Made by a program: the position numbers and the translations under genes. From Pestalotiopsis fici W106-1 (lineage: Eukaryota; Ascomycota; Sordariomycetes; Amphisphaeriales; Sporocadaceae), in contig NW_006917092.1 in the NCBI RefSeq assembly GCF_000516985.1, positions 4,197,925-4,261,924 of the forward strand: 64,000 nt of DNA, given 5' to 3'. This document shows, piece after piece, positions 32,576-45,334 of the stretch. Numbering within the stretch: the stretch's first letter is position 1; each line of letters opens with the position of its first letter. The notes beneath the pieces are model-generated. The model worked only from the letters and a program-made list of their open reading frames with translations. It had not been told where the DNA came from and did not search any database.

Positions 32576-34359
32576 TGTAGCAGATGTTGATCGGATGCAA
32601 TACTGTGGAAAGGAAGGGGAATGGTGTGCAGTCTACTTCTTTTTCATCATAAGCAAAGAAAAAAAGTTCCGTGCAGAAGTTAGTTCCGTGCAGAAGTTGG
32701 ATAATCAGACAAAAGAGATCCTTTCCTAATTTGAGAGAATCGCCAGGTCCCCTGGATCTAGAATATGCGTTGAGTATTCGTATACTAGATAAAGCTTGTC
32801 AAGGGAGCGGAGAAGCTTACGGCATATGGAGCTCGGCAGGGAGCCTGTTACCAACCGCCAAGGGCCATTTCAGAGCCAAGAGAGCTGATCTTCTCATCCT
32901 TGGATCGACAGGTGCGTATCAGATTCAAGCCAGCGGGGTTCCATATTCCCTTAGTATTGTGGTGTGTCATCCTAGGTATAGTTGGAGAATGCGACCATGG
33001 CCGATCTGGCGGTGCTTATAGTGGGGGGCCAGCTAGGGTCGAGGGTTCGTGTTTGTGTCATTTTGTTCTAGGCAATTGCGGAAAACGAAGAATCATGCTC
33101 ATGGGTTAAAGGCTGTAATATTTGGGCAGCACCTTGAAATGTTTCAGGAAACCTCTCCCTGTCCAGAAACCATGGTGATCGTGGAGTATTTCCAAGGCCA
33201 AGAGCCAGTAACTAACGGCCTGGTTATGTAGGTACCTAGCGTAACGTTTTGCATGAGAAAGGCAATCAATTAGTACCACATCGAGACAATACTCCTTGGC
33301 GCTCATCCAGTCGTTCTTGGGATCGTAACGGTGATCACTGTTTCGTTTAGGCAAGTAAATCTCTTACCGCGCTTCAAGTCATCCTAGCAGACTACCTTTT
33401 GGACAACTCATTTGGTAGTCCTGCTGTAGACTCGACATAGCCCGAGGCTACCGTATAATATCAATTCTTCGGCGCTGCTGGTGAAATACAGATTCTATCG
33501 GTTGGCGTGTCCTTGACTCTTCGTGGCTTGGAAACTCGGAGGAGGACTAACCCCTCCGCCAATATACGGCTGCTTCCACGTGCACAATGCTCTATAGTCA
33601 GGATTGACCATGCCTTCTTTCTTTTTCCTTTCTTTTTCTGGCGATAATCCTGGAGCAAATTGTCAATGATTCCAAGACACAGCGCCATTTGCTCCGTAAT
33701 CTTGTTCGGCAGCAAGAAACGTTTCGAAGCAAGCCATTATCTTGTCGATCACCCTCTTTATCACAAGTCACATTATCGCAGTTCCAGGACGTTTATATCC
33801 GTTGGGCTTACCTCTACTGGCCGTGGCTCGGATATGTCCCTTGCCGGATTGCCAGAAATCGACAAGGGTGAGCCTCCGCTAAGGATGGTGGGAAAGCGAC
33901 ATATCATTCATCAAGCATCAGAGCTATGCATAGTCATCCGCTTCGGTCTTACCGGTCGGGGAACAGATCCGTCCCAAGATGCGAGAAAACGATCAGTCAT
34001 CAGGGGGGCGATCCAATTTGCCACGATAATGATTCTTTTTCTCTTTCACTCAAACACTGGTCGTTGGATATCTCATCAGTCGCAGCAAACGAAGTAAAGT
34101 GCATTACCATGACATGTCTCTTTAAACATATTGTGCATTTTCAGCTGCTCTGAGTATAGGCGACGACCACGAGAATGAACTGCTATTGGTTGTGAGGTCA
34201 CATGTAGACAAGAGCTCATCAGAAGAATGCCGCAAAGATGCAATGATATAAAGAAGGCCAGGGAAACTTGAATAGTCCGGAACAAATTACAATCCTGCAA
34301 TAAAATTACCCGTGCTATCTGGTCAGCTCGGACTCTTGATCGCATCACTTGTTCTCATC
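32576..34359. other. intergenic, no gene recognised
   Basis: About 1.8 kb. The longest frame (33660-34097, plus, 145 codons) has no motif, no signal peptide and no splice-consistent extension. A short tandem duplication (AGTTCCGTGCAGA, twice near 32666-32694) is visible. It holds the promoters of the flanking divergent genes. Confidence 0.5.
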
Positions 34360-35809
34360 ATGCCTCTGGGAGGTAAAGGACCGGCGACAATCGCCGTACT
34401 CTGCATTGAGACAGTTGTCTCCGGACTTTGTGTTGGTGGCCGTTATTTCATACGACGAATCCTCAAGAACAATCCTGGCAGCGACGATATCATTCTCTTG
34501 GCTTCGTGGGTGATTAGGATTACCTTTCTTTCCTTGAGTGTAAAGTCATGGACTGAAACCTGAAACCACAACTCTACAGGTCTTTATGGTGGCGTTCGCA
34601 GTTTTGTTCACCATTAGCTCCTTGTACGGATTCGGTCAGCATGTCGACGTTCTTGACCCGGAGGATATCAAGATGGCGACCTTGATCGAGCTTTGTGGCC
34701 AATTCGTGGTGTCTCTGGCAATGGGCCTCAGCAAGACAGGCGTTGCTTTGTTCTTGATGCGCATCATTACCAACAAATGGTAAGAGGCGCCAAAAAAATA
34801 TCGAGGTTTTTGGTCGTGTCTTTATGAATATGCTGACACAAATGTTCGTGACAGGCAAATTGCTGTTCTCTGGGGATGGATTGTGGTCATGATGGCTCTC
34901 AGTATTCTGCTTGCCGTGTCGTGTTTTGCCCAATGTTTTCCAGTTCAAGGTCTGTGGGATGCAGAGGTCACGATACAAGCGTGTCCTCTCAACTTGACCA
35001 AGATTGCATTCGTCATGTGTTGTAAGTCATATGTTCACTCGTTGCATTCTATTATCAAGCTTCTCACTATAGCCAGCATTCTCGGCTGCCATGGACTTTT
35101 TCCTCGCCCTCTGTCCATATTATGCACTTAAAGATTTGAACATGAAACGGAAAGAAAAATGGACCATCATTATTTCCCTATCTCTTGGCATCTTGTAAGT
35201 TTTCATCAATTATTGTCAACTTGGCAGCGATTTGCTAAATATTGTCGAGTGCGGGAGCGTTTGGCATTGTTCGAACAGCAGGACTGGGCGTACTCTCCGA
35301 GACTACAGATTATCTTTGTAAGACGATTTCTCTATGTTCTTCTACCTTTGGAACATTGGTACTGACTCATGATGCTCGTATAAGATGCTACAGCCGATTC
35401 CGTCATGTATACCTCGACAGAGCTGACACTAACGCTTGTCTGTGTCTCACTCCCAATCTTCCGACCACTTGTACGACAACTTTCGAGTTACTACTCATAC
35501 AATCGAAGTGATACAAAAGAACGATCCGGTAGCGGTTACAGAGGTTATCAGATCTCCAAGGAGCGGACGAGATCTGTCAAGCTTGGTTCGAGGCCTCCTG
35601 ATTTGGAGCAAGGCTTGGACTCTCTGACCGCCGAAGGGCTGAGGAAAAGCAGCTGCAACAACGATGACGATAATGGTCATTACAATATCTGGAGAGAAGA
35701 TAGTAGCAGCGCGAAGAGCATTCTTGATAAGAGACATGGAATCGTCCGCAGGCAAGAAGTCACCATCAGCTACGACCGCAATGACCACACCTTTAGTAGC
35801 ATTAGGTAG
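34360..35809 (+). pseudogene. fungal rhodopsin-domain (PTH11-like) integral membrane protein with apparent frameshift
   Basis: Exons 34360-34509, 34580-34779, 34855-35021, 35077-35194, 35250-35317 and a last exon from about 35386 encode a seven-TM-type protein. Family-like segments: CVGGRYFIRR, SSLYGFGQHVDVLD, SKTGVALFLMRI, CFPVQGLWDAE, FSAAMDFFLALCPYYAL, GIFAGAFGIVRTAGL and MYTSTELTLTLVCVSLP, followed by a long hydrophilic Arg/Ser-rich cytosolic tail. Every join is in frame except the last. After the GTAAGA donor at 35318 and the ATAAG acceptor at 35385, the exon starts YATADS and then shifts; one extra base near 35400 would give YATADSV followed by MYTSTEL. No alternative splice pair I tested repairs this. 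It is therefore a pseudogene, a sequencing error, or an unusual splice form. The start codon is uncertain, as the frame is open upstream. Confidence 0.75.
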
Positions 35810-35975
35810 ATTGGTAGATAGTTCTATAACAGCCCAATAACTCGCCACCTTGGCTAGTATCATCTCTACAGTCATTTCCCAGCAAATCCAAGCTTCTCAT
35901 GGATGAGTATACATGATGGAGTACGGGAGCGCATGATCGGTATCTTGGTCCAAGCCAACACCACCCATTCTTCTC

Positions 35976-37851
35976 TTATATCACAAACAGGTTCAATCCG
36001 ACGAAAAGCAAAGCGGTCGCGTATACTGCGATGCCCGATGTCAGCAGACTTGCTCCTGCAGTTTGACTTGACTGATTCTGATTTGTGTTGTTTGTGGTGC
36101 TGGCAGCCGTACCATTACCGCCAGACGCACCGGTAGAGCCGCTCCCTGACTTACTGCTCGTGCTGCTGCCGGAACTACTGCTGGAGCCGCTGCTCGAACC
36201 GCTGCTCGAAGTGCTTCCCGAAGTGCTTCCCGACGAGGTACTGGTATCAGCACCTGTAGTGGTATCAGAAGTTCCCGAACCAGTCGTGACCTCGGGAGCA
36301 GCCTCGGTGGGGCTGACCAGCTTGGCCTGGCCACTGAAATTGCATGCCGACGTCGATTTGCCCTGATTAACGTAGTATTGGTTGAGAGCAAATGCCAATT
36401 GTTGCGTGGCATTGCACATGGTGTAGGCCCCATAGCTACCAGTCGTTGCGTCCGAAGTGATCTCGGTGCAAGCCGTGGCGTCCATGCCACAGACAGTGCC
36501 GAAGAGGGAGCCAATATCGTCAGTCGTGACCTTCTCGGACGGCACACAGGACAAAGATGCCACCATCTGGCTACAAACGGCCTCATCCGGGGTGGGCGGG
36601 AGAGCTTCGGCAGCTGCCCAGCCTCCATCGCCCGTTACCGCTGGGCAAGCACGGGGTTCGTTGGCAACGACGGCATTGGTTGAGTTCATCTTTGTAGACG
36701 TTTGTACGTCGCCGACGGCCTTGATCTGGTCAGCCAGCGCAGAAAAGTCTTTGCTGGTCTGAACGTTTGTGCCATCAACCGTGACAAGCCCTGCAGACTA
36801 TGTTAGAGGCACGTGTGGCTTGTCTCAAGGGTGATCCCGTAGCTTGTGTACTTACCAAAGTCATTCTGTTCTTCAAAGTATTCGTACGCGATGCCGCCGC
36901 TCCAGACCTGGTTCATTTGAGTACCGTAAAGCACTCCGGTTTCCTGCCAGATTCGAGAAGCACCGCCACCGGGGTTGTTGCATCCGTACTCGCTGAAGAA
37001 AGCTGGTACCGAATAGTTCTCAAAAGCTTGAGTCCGTTCCTCATAACCACTGGCCTCAAACGTGTTCTCGCCACACCACTCATAGATGTTGTAGCCCCAG
37101 AAATCGACGGCATCTGACTGATTTCCACAGTTGAAGTAGTCGGCCAAGTTATCGCGAGTGTCGGCGTCATCGTTTGTCGCATAGCCGACTCCCATCCAAT
37201 GATCAAAGCTTTGCGAGGTAATATAGGCTTTGCTGTCGCGCACGGCAGCCTTTACAAAAGCCGAGGCTTGCGTGTTGGTATTGTTGTTGGTGACTTCGTT
37301 TCCGGCAAAGAAGCCCAACGTGTTTGGAAACTTGGCCAGGTTGTCGATGACGCTCGTGTAACGTGCATAGAGATCTGTGTTCCATTGAGGCTCGTCGCGG
37401 TTGATGGAATTGCCCGGCTCCCCCAGGTCGGCAATTACGTAGATACCGGCTTCATCCAAGGCATTCATGCACTGGGTGTGATCCGCCGTGCTATCGATAG
37501 CATAGACTCTCACCAAGTTTGTGCCCAGCTGTTGGAGGTATGGGATGTCGCGGCTGCATCCGTCGAAATCACTGAGAGGGTCGGTGAAAGTCTTTCCATC
37601 CTCGACTTCTCCGCCCACGCCCACGCCTTGTTGGTAGGCGACACCTTTGATGAAGAATTGTGCGCCGGTTGCCGAGTTGAAAAAGTATTTACCCTGCTCG
37701 CCAAGGGGTTGGGTTAGTCCTGCTGAGTGGAGAGGGAGCATCGAACCAGCACCGACGATATATGACTGACCTTGGCTACAATGGGATCTACAGCAACTGC
37801 AGAATTGATAAGCAGAACGGCCGCGGCCGCGCCAACATGCCGAGAAATCAT
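35976..37851 (-). CDS. GH72 1,3-beta-glucanosyltransferase (Gel/Gas family), GPI-anchored
   Basis: Exons 37851-37771, 37693-36856 and 36790-35976 give 577 aa. The ATG at 37851 yields a signal peptide (VGAAAAVLLINSAVA); a longer upstream reading runs through the first intron and is rejected. The GH72 domain contains YFFNSATGAQFFIKGVAYQQ, acid/base E160 in AGNEV and nucleophile E262 in FFSEYGCNN. A cysteine-rich X8/CBM43 module follows (ACPAVTGDGG to SACNFSG), then a Ser/Gly/Thr-rich stretch and a hydrophobic C-terminus (VYATALLFVGLNLFVI) expected to be replaced by a GPI anchor. These enzymes cut and rejoin beta-1,3-glucan chains at the cell wall. All features are intact and length is normal for the CBM43-bearing subfamily. 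Confidence 0.97.
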
Positions 37852-39010
37852 GATCGTATAGATTAAAATGGGCACCAGGCGAAGCACAGAGAAGGATAAT
37901 GTGGGTGGTTTGCAAGAGATTGGTGTTGTGAATCAACACAACAGCACCAGAAGGAGAGATAGAGAGAGAGAAGGTCGGAGCACCGGCTCACGAATCAAAG
38001 GAGATATCGTCAATGGATCAAATAAAAGAGCGAGTGAAGAGCAAATTGTGATGAGAAGAAGGAGAGAATAGAAAGTCCCCTATTGCCTTTCCAGCCGAAA
38101 GAAACGAGTATACCTAGCCAAGAGAAAGCTTACTACCTACCTGCCGGGGCCTTTTCTAGATCAATTTGGGGGGAAAGAAAGGAAACGAATAAACATGATT
38201 TTCCTACGGAAGATCAAATCAAGCCACCTTCCACCTGCTTCTTCTCCTGCTCCTACTCCGCCCCTACCGACATAGGTACTGTGTAGAACGGGTACAATAT
38301 CAGACTGCTGCGCCCCGGTTGATGCGACTCAGGATTGAGACGGTGGTAGCCTCCTGATACCACGGATCGCCGCGCGCCAGTTCAGATGAAACGCGACATG
38401 TTCGGGGGGGCTGCCAGAGGTGTGGAGGCAGCAGAAATCCTTTTTGCGGAAATACGTCTGCATGATTTGGTACAAGGACACCAGATCTGTGAGCAAATAT
38501 TATGCAAATTTCCGATGAGTTAGTGAGTCAGTAAAGATTGGATAGAAGCTGCATCGAGAGAAGCCATCACAGACGGGGCTGACAGCGGTTGAATTGTACA
38601 AAAAAGAAGTGGTTTGTTTCATCCTAATTGAAAGGCCACTTTGATAGGTGCTAGTTTTGGCAGTTGAGAATCGGCCCGCACTAATAAACCCCCCATAGAC
38701 TTAGGTGATTGAGCTTACCTTGAAATTCCAGGATTACAGGGGCCACCTCCCCCTCGGTCGAAGCAGTTAGTTTCCAGCGCCAGGGAGTTTAGATACTAAG
38801 TGAGTGGGCGGTCGGAACTTCATACATGTGAAACTCTTTCACATATTTCACACCAACTGATGGATCGATTAACATGTTATATTACTACCGTGGGTATCAT
38901 TTGCAATCATTGCCCCATGCATTCCTACATAGGTAGAAATTAGTCAAGCAGGTAAGCACTCAGGCACGCTGGACGGCTGGCAAACAAGGTGGACACATTC
39001 ATCATCACTC
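37852..39010. other. intergenic, GH72 promoter region
   Basis: Contains the 5' flank of the GH72 gene with a short GA repeat at about 37957-37972. No gene recognised. Confidence 0.5.
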
Positions 39011-40512
39011 CTACCTCTTCTTGCTGTCTTTGCCGTTCTCGCACACTTTGTCAAACTGTCCATATTTTTTCAATCCTTCGAGCGCAAAGCTTTGGAACTC
39101 GAAAAGTTCGCAGCTTGCGCCCGGGCCGCTCTGGCATTGAGGAATCGGTCGAGGTGCGCTGTTTGCCAATACCCGAATGAACTCGGAGCCCCCAATCGCC
39201 CCAGACTCTGGCCCGCACGTCATCTTTTCAATGCCTATATGTCCCAGGAATGGAATGAGCTCAGCCATCTTCCAAGACCTGGGAAAGTTGATTCTGTCTA
39301 GCGGCATTGCCTCGTCAACCCCCGAAGACGAGTTAAAGATGCCGAGTGCCGTGGCGAGAAAGGGCGGCACCTCGCGATGGGTGAAAGAGACAAAGAACCG
39401 CTGGCTCTCGTCAGCCTTGCTCTTGCTCGACACCTTGTCATCGTCAACGTCGTGGAGCTGAGAGAAGAGCTCAGCCGTAACGTTAAGCCAGGGGAAGCCG
39501 AGGTAAGACGAGAGCGGATTTCCTGGTCCAACCATGTAATAGTATTTCACATCCCAGAGGTATTCATAGGCTAGCCAGTCCATGGGTGTGAATATGTTAC
39601 ACAGCTTGCTCAGTTGGCCCGTGATGGCGCTCTCATATCCGCAAAGCTGCTGCAGTCCTACAATCTGGTTCGGCTTGAGGCCAAACGCGGCGTGTGGTTG
39701 TAGGCGCGCAATGATACCACGGGTATATTGATGCATGAATATTTCTTGCTCCTTGTCACCCGCAGCCTTGGTGAAGGCATCGCATGACTTGTGGGGTATG
39801 ACGGCGTGCTGCTCGCCATGCTTGTGGATTTTCTTCAACTCGACCTTTTGAGGAAAAGCCTTGATGAAGGCCTTTGCTGTATCTTGGGTCCGGGCTTTTC
39901 CATCACTAAAGACCTTGTTCGTCGTTGGCACCAGGTCAGGATACCGGCGGAGCAGGTGCTGGGCGACTTTGGTTGAATCGTCAGCGCCAGCAGGTGTCAG
40001 CTGCTCCATCTGGTTTTCGAGGTCAGTGTACGGCGACTTCCACTCGTTCAGCACCTCGAGCGGCCCCGTCCAGTTCTTGTCTGCCTTCTCCCATGCTGAC
40101 AGGAAGGGTTCCATGAACTGCTCATAGTCATTGTCGTTGGCATAGATGGCAGCGTGACGAACGAGATAGCTGGCTGCTGTGACCTTGCAACCTAGCGGTG
40201 CCGAATGTTCGAGCCCGAATCCAACGGCCTGTGAGGGGTGGAACAAGCGTTAGCAAGCAAGCCGGGTGGGGGGAGGGGAAACATATTCTGCCATTGAATC
40301 CAATTCGCAGTTGGGCCTTTTCTTACATCAAAGTAGGGAGATAGTCCAGGTAGATGCAACAACGGGTCGAACGAATAGTTCTGACTGTGATCTTGTGTAC
40401 CAAGAGCCGGAGTGGGTCCTACAAGAGGGATCTGAGGGATCTGGGCTGCCCATGACGATGATACTGCTACAGTCAGAAGCACCACCCCTGGTGCTGCAAT
40501 CTTTGCCCACAT
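39011..40512 (-). CDS. secreted histidine acid phosphatase (branch 2, phytase/MINPP-like)
   Basis: Exons 40512-40327 and 40228-39011 give 467 aa. A signal peptide (VVLLTVAVSSSWA) opens the protein. The histidine-phosphatase core is seen as SYLVRHAAIYAND with R86-H87, plus a C-terminal SFTHREVPPFL in the place of the proton-donor motif, and paired cysteines near the end (TCGP, QCQS, SCEL, VCEN). Textbook members have RHGxRxP; this one has RHAAIYA, a variant I believe occurs in a fungal subgroup. The substrate is probably a phosphomonoester outside the cell, phytate being one possibility, but the motif change makes that uncertain. Several N-glycosylation sites (NYSF, NWTG, NVTA, NSSS) fit secretion. 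Confidence 0.92.
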
Positions 40513-41128
40513 TTTCTTCTTCCACAGTCACCTAGTAGTTGGGCTGCATAGAGGTATGTAGTAGATCTGCACAGATTTTGGAGAGGGATTTGTACACAAA
40601 AAATTATGAGAATTGAGAAATTAATGGCAATGTAACGCGCCCGTCTGGTTTGGTTCCTGGTTCCTGGAATTGGCAATGCCGTGTCAATGACGTGGGAGAT
40701 GGCTGATAGCGCCCCGAGATAGCGCGGAAATAAGGTGTGCCTGGGCAGGTTGGGTCACCTACCACTGGCCAGTACCGTATCTGCTAGCCCTATTTTGTTC
40801 TGGGTAGCTGCAGGTACCAACCTCATGCAGCGTAAGGTTAAAATAGATCAATGACGACGTCATTAAAAGTCTCCAAGCTGGGCCTCTCGCTTGAATATCC
40901 GATACCGAACATGTATCTACACTCTCTCAACAATGATTTTAAAGCATTGCGATTGAGCTACCACGGAGAAGAAATCATGTGCAGGCTTCAGTAATTGTAA
41001 GTGAGAAGTAGTTGGAGATCATCAACCCAGTTCCAGTTTACTTCGATTCAAGGTAATGTTTGGAGGGTATATTGTTACGCTACTCGACTCAGCCCATCAC
41101 CGGCCACACAATGCAGTTCAACCCATCC
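40513..41128. other. intergenic, phosphatase promoter
   Basis: Holds the phosphatase 5' flank and the 3' flank of the next gene. No gene recognised. Confidence 0.5.
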
Positions 41129-43968
41129 CTATGATCGAGTCAGAGTGACAGAAAGCGAACTTGTATCCAGAGGAATTTGCCAACCACCTCTGGCTGCTTC
41201 AGCCCCGGCAATTGTGTAGTTGGCCGTCCCCGCTGTTGTCTCGACCCAGACAATGGCATTCTCGGCTGCCGGGACGCCATCGAGTTGCGCCAGCGTGAGT
41301 GTCACTGAGCCCGACGACTCGTCAAAGCTGAATTGAGAAATGATGCCGGCATCAATGGTGACGAAAACATTCAGAGATCCGATAAAGACACGCCTCCTGA
41401 CGGGGTCGCGTGTCTCGACTGTAATGGTTGTCCCGTCAGACTCGAGCAGCCCTCCGTAGGCGACTTGGCCTAGGTCCTCATCATCGACGACATAGGTTCC
41501 AGAGCCCAGCGCCAACGCGAGGAAATTTGGTCCGTAGTCTCCACTGTATCCATCCCATTCGAGCGTGTCTGGCCAGGAGTGGAAGGATGCTGCACCGAAA
41601 CCGTCTTGATTGATGTTGGACAAGGGCCCATTGTTGCCGCCGTATCCCACACGAATCAGATAGTCGTCAGTGGGATCGCTGCGAAAGGCCGAGAGAAGGA
41701 CCAGGGAATTCAGCCCCGATCCGTAGTGGTGAATCTGCCTCTCAATCCGTTGCAGTTTACCGCCGTAACTTGTTCGCATTAGTCAGCATTCACTACTTCT
41801 AATCATCAGTCAAGTAATACTAGCACTCACATATTGTCCCAGTATCGACGTGCATTCCCGTTCCATCCCCAATGGGGAACCGTTGGCATGAATCCCAGCA
41901 CGCTATTGACCGTTTTGAGGGCAGAATCGGCGTATCCAAAGTATCTATCATCACGTCAGTGATGTGTAGGCGAGGTAGTCATGAGGGGAATGAACTTACT
42001 TGGTCCAGTAGTATACACCTTCCTGACCCGTCGAGTCCCACGCCATCTCGCTCCCGTAGGGGACCTCTTCGGAATTCCACCGAGAAGCTCGAGACTTCAT
42101 CAGGCTCGTCAGAGTGTTTGCCTGACTAGTCCAATCCTCTCGGGCCAAATCATTCAGGAGTTCACCCCAAACCGTCTCCCCCATCAGACCTACCTGATTA
42201 TAGCCAACGTCAGTCTGCATGCTTCGCACCACCGTGTTATACGACTGGTTCAGATACCAGGTATAGTCATGGCTGCTGAACAGATCAGGGTACGATCGAG
42301 CGGCGCGATACAGAGCCCAGTACGCAGCAGAGACATGGACGTAATCGTAAGCACGATCTATGCTGTAAGCAGCATCTCGGTTCCACGACCACCAATTGCC
42401 CCAGTCCAAACTTGAGCTGTAATCATAGTCGACGGATGATGGCTCGTAGTAGAATATGCTCTTTCGAACAGCATAGTCGCTCGTCTGGATCGTCTTCCAA
42501 AGAACCCCGTCGACAAACGTTTCAAGCTTGGCGATTTCGGATGCACTCGGTTGTATGGATTGCTTCATGGTGGCAGCCAGAAAGGATCCAGCACCGGCCT
42601 CGTCACTAAGCCCGGCAATCCAGACTCGAGGGTCTTGCGTGACAATCTATCAGGAACCCAATGTTAGTATATTGATATGCGTTGTCCACATTGGGGACAA
42701 CTTGCCGCTTTCGCTTCATAATCATAAGTCATTACGGATGGAGCTCGGCCAAAAGGGTCAGATATGTCGGTAAACCATTGAGCCGTCGTCGAAAAGGTGC
42801 CGAGATCGCTGATTGCTTCTGTTCCAGACTTGACCAAGTAGTAATGGACAGTCTGAACAAGACCATCAGCATACGTGATTGTCAGTCGCGAACGACCCCA
42901 TGTTGAGCTAGAAGGTGTAACGGAGTATAGTCCCTCGGACAGTTGAGTCAGCACCAGGGAACCAGCCGGTTCGGCTTCTATCGTCTGCAAACCAGAGCTG
43001 TGCTTCAAGAGTAGTTGCGCCGTCAAATCCGTAGGTAGGATATATCCTGGTACGCTTCTTGCGACTGGAGTTCCCGTGTTTTCCACAGTTTGGGCGATTC
43101 CTCTGGCTCCATCTTGGGCTACAGAAAAGCGTAGGCCAAACTGCAGCTCGGCGCCAGGTTCGAGGGTGGCGGACGATGCTGGGTTCCAGGGTTCGACTGC
43201 CGCCCACTCATTCTCGGCCCAAGCGGTCGAATAGACCTGCCACTCGTAGAAACCTTCGAATGTTTGACTGCCATAAGCTGTGTCGTCGAAGTAAGGCTCA
43301 TTGAGATTGCGATACGCTTCCAAGGGAGTGTTCTGAAGCGGCGTAACCACTAGAGCTGCACCAGTGCCAGAGGTTGGCGTTACACGTATGTAACCAGCGT
43401 CGAGGCCAATGTAGGGATCAGACAGAGAGCATTCCGCCAACATGGTACTGGCGTCACGACCGGTGAATATGCTGTTGAACTCGGCCGGGAACCCAAGTCC
43501 GCCGAGCTCCAGAGACACGGAACCCGAGTTTTGCAGAGTGAACTGTAGGCCCAAGTCTCCGTCCACGTCGATCCATTGCCGAGTAATATTCAGTGGCCCT
43601 GTGGGCAGTGTCGGTGCCAATTGCGAAGTGACATTGGTGATGGCGGTGACGGGCTGCCGACTGGCGGCAGAATCTCCGTCCTGCCATGCGGCGCTGCTGC
43701 CTTGCTCACGATAGCGGTACGTGATATCACCCCAATGGTACTGTCCATTTGATGCCCTTCGGCTCAGGTAGTCAAAGGGGAGGAAATCAAAGTCGTCGTT
43801 GGCGGGAGTCAATGATACCAGAACCTGCGACTCAACCACTATTTTTGCATGAAGATTGGCCGTGTTGAAGGAGACATATCCACTATCTAGACCGAGGTCG
43901 TCTGCAAGGATGATGGGGGATATGATGCCAAGAAGGCATAGGGTTCCGAGGCGCACTTGCGATGGCAT
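41129..43968 (-). CDS. large secreted protein, DUF5695-like, probable carbohydrate-active enzyme
   Basis: Exons 43968-42706, 42646-42000, 41944-41831 and 41768-41129 give 887 aa with a signal peptide (LGTLCLLGIISPIILA). The first intron is of the GC-AG type (GCAAGT donor). The N-terminal half is rich in beta-strand-like sequence (DSGYVSFNTANLHAKIV, LGLQFTLQNSGSVSLELGG). The middle is rich in aromatic residues and helices (SLDWGNWWSWNRDAAYS, AYDYVHVSAAYWALYRAAR, GLMGETVWGELLNDLA), a pattern like an (alpha/alpha)-barrel glycosidase. The C-terminus is beta-like again. From memory this resembles the uncharacterised DUF5695 family; the activity is not known to me. Secretion, many Trp residues and the extracellular enzymes nearby support a role on polysaccharides (inference). 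Confidence 0.85.
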
Positions 43969-45334
43969 GACTGAACAACGTTGTCGCGCTCAAAACATAG
44001 ACCAAGTCAAATGCACAAGGAGCAAGCCAAGTCAATCGGACAGGCAGGGCCAGATGCCACGCCCTGTGATTTAAATAGTAGTCCCATGCCGATCACTGTG
44101 CGTGTTATATATGTGTCGTGGCGGCGAGCATCAAGGCCAAATTGCTATTGGAGCGCGTAGTGCTACTTACGATAAGTGATTATGGCTCGAATTGGGGTAG
44201 CCCCAACTGAAGGCTGCGAGCAGTTCGTGTTTTGACTCCGAGTCTAATGCACATGTTGAAAGATCAGTGACGGAAAAATCCACAGTCCAATCAATGGGGT
44301 TGCAATTCCTGCGCTCAACGTTCCATTGCCCCAATAAAGATAAATACCAAGTAGTAATCTATGTAACAAGGCGAAGCGAAAAGCAACAACCTGCCGAACC
44401 AATTTGGGCCCGGGATAATTTATACACTGACTTGGAATACTCTAACCTAGCATAGTGAATCACCGGCCATGCATAAAATGAATTGGACAGTTGCAAGGCA
44501 TCCGCCAATGCTCAACCTGAATTGTGATTCTGCGTGAAGCCATCATCAAGCCTCTAGATACTTGTGAGAAGACTAAAGCTCTCGGCCAGTCACAACGCCA
44601 AATGGAAAACTGGACAAGGTGACGGCGATCAAATCTGAGCACTTTCTTCCATCGTTATTCAGCCAGCATCTGCTCGCGAGACACAAGATGCCCACAGGCA
44701 CATGCGTGGAATCATTGTTACCAGATACTCGGCTCGTCAAGTACATCGCAGATATTACTTAAGAGCTCCTTGCTACAAACATGTTGGCTATGATGCATCC
44801 CAATCGTTGGACATTGTACCAATTGCCCCCCTCCCCCCCCAAAAAAAAAAAGAAAAAGAAAAAGAAAATCATGGCATCGATTCCCTGGCCCGAGTTAATT
44901 TTCTCACGTGCGCGCGCGATAGAGTTGACGCAGTTTCCAGTAATGATATGAAACACTGAATGACAAACGGAGAATATCTGTGGACGATTTAAGAGCAATT
45001 TTGACAACAACAATGATGAAAAGAACGAATGAGCAGTGATTGTTTCGCCCACTCAATCACTCGCCGTTGTTGTGCGACTAGTTTTGGAAGAAAAACCAGC
45101 TGTTGTTGCCCAAAAAAGCGCGCCAACACTCACTTACTTCTCAACCACTACCTAGGTGATTCCCCATCCCAAACTCGCCTCTCAATTTCTTTGGACGTTG
45201 AAGCTTTCTTTCCTTCAATAATAAAAACAACCATCTTTAATCCATCATTCCTTCTCTGGGTCTCGATAGCATCCAACCCATCCAAGTCTTTTGAACCTTC
45301 AGCCTTTCCGATCAGCACCAGTCATCACGTCAAT
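43969..45334. other. intergenic, divergent promoters
   Basis: About 1.4 kb between two divergent genes. Contains C and A runs at 44826-44845. Short frames show no motif. Confidence 0.5.

Noticed and set aside
33660..34097. 145-codon plus-strand frame
   Set aside because: No recognisable family, no start context or splice-linked neighbours.
37771..37939. Upstream extension of the GH72 frame to 37939
   Set aside because: It reads through a clear intron (GTCAGT to GAGCAG); the ATG at 37851 gives a proper signal peptide and joins AK to GKYFF.
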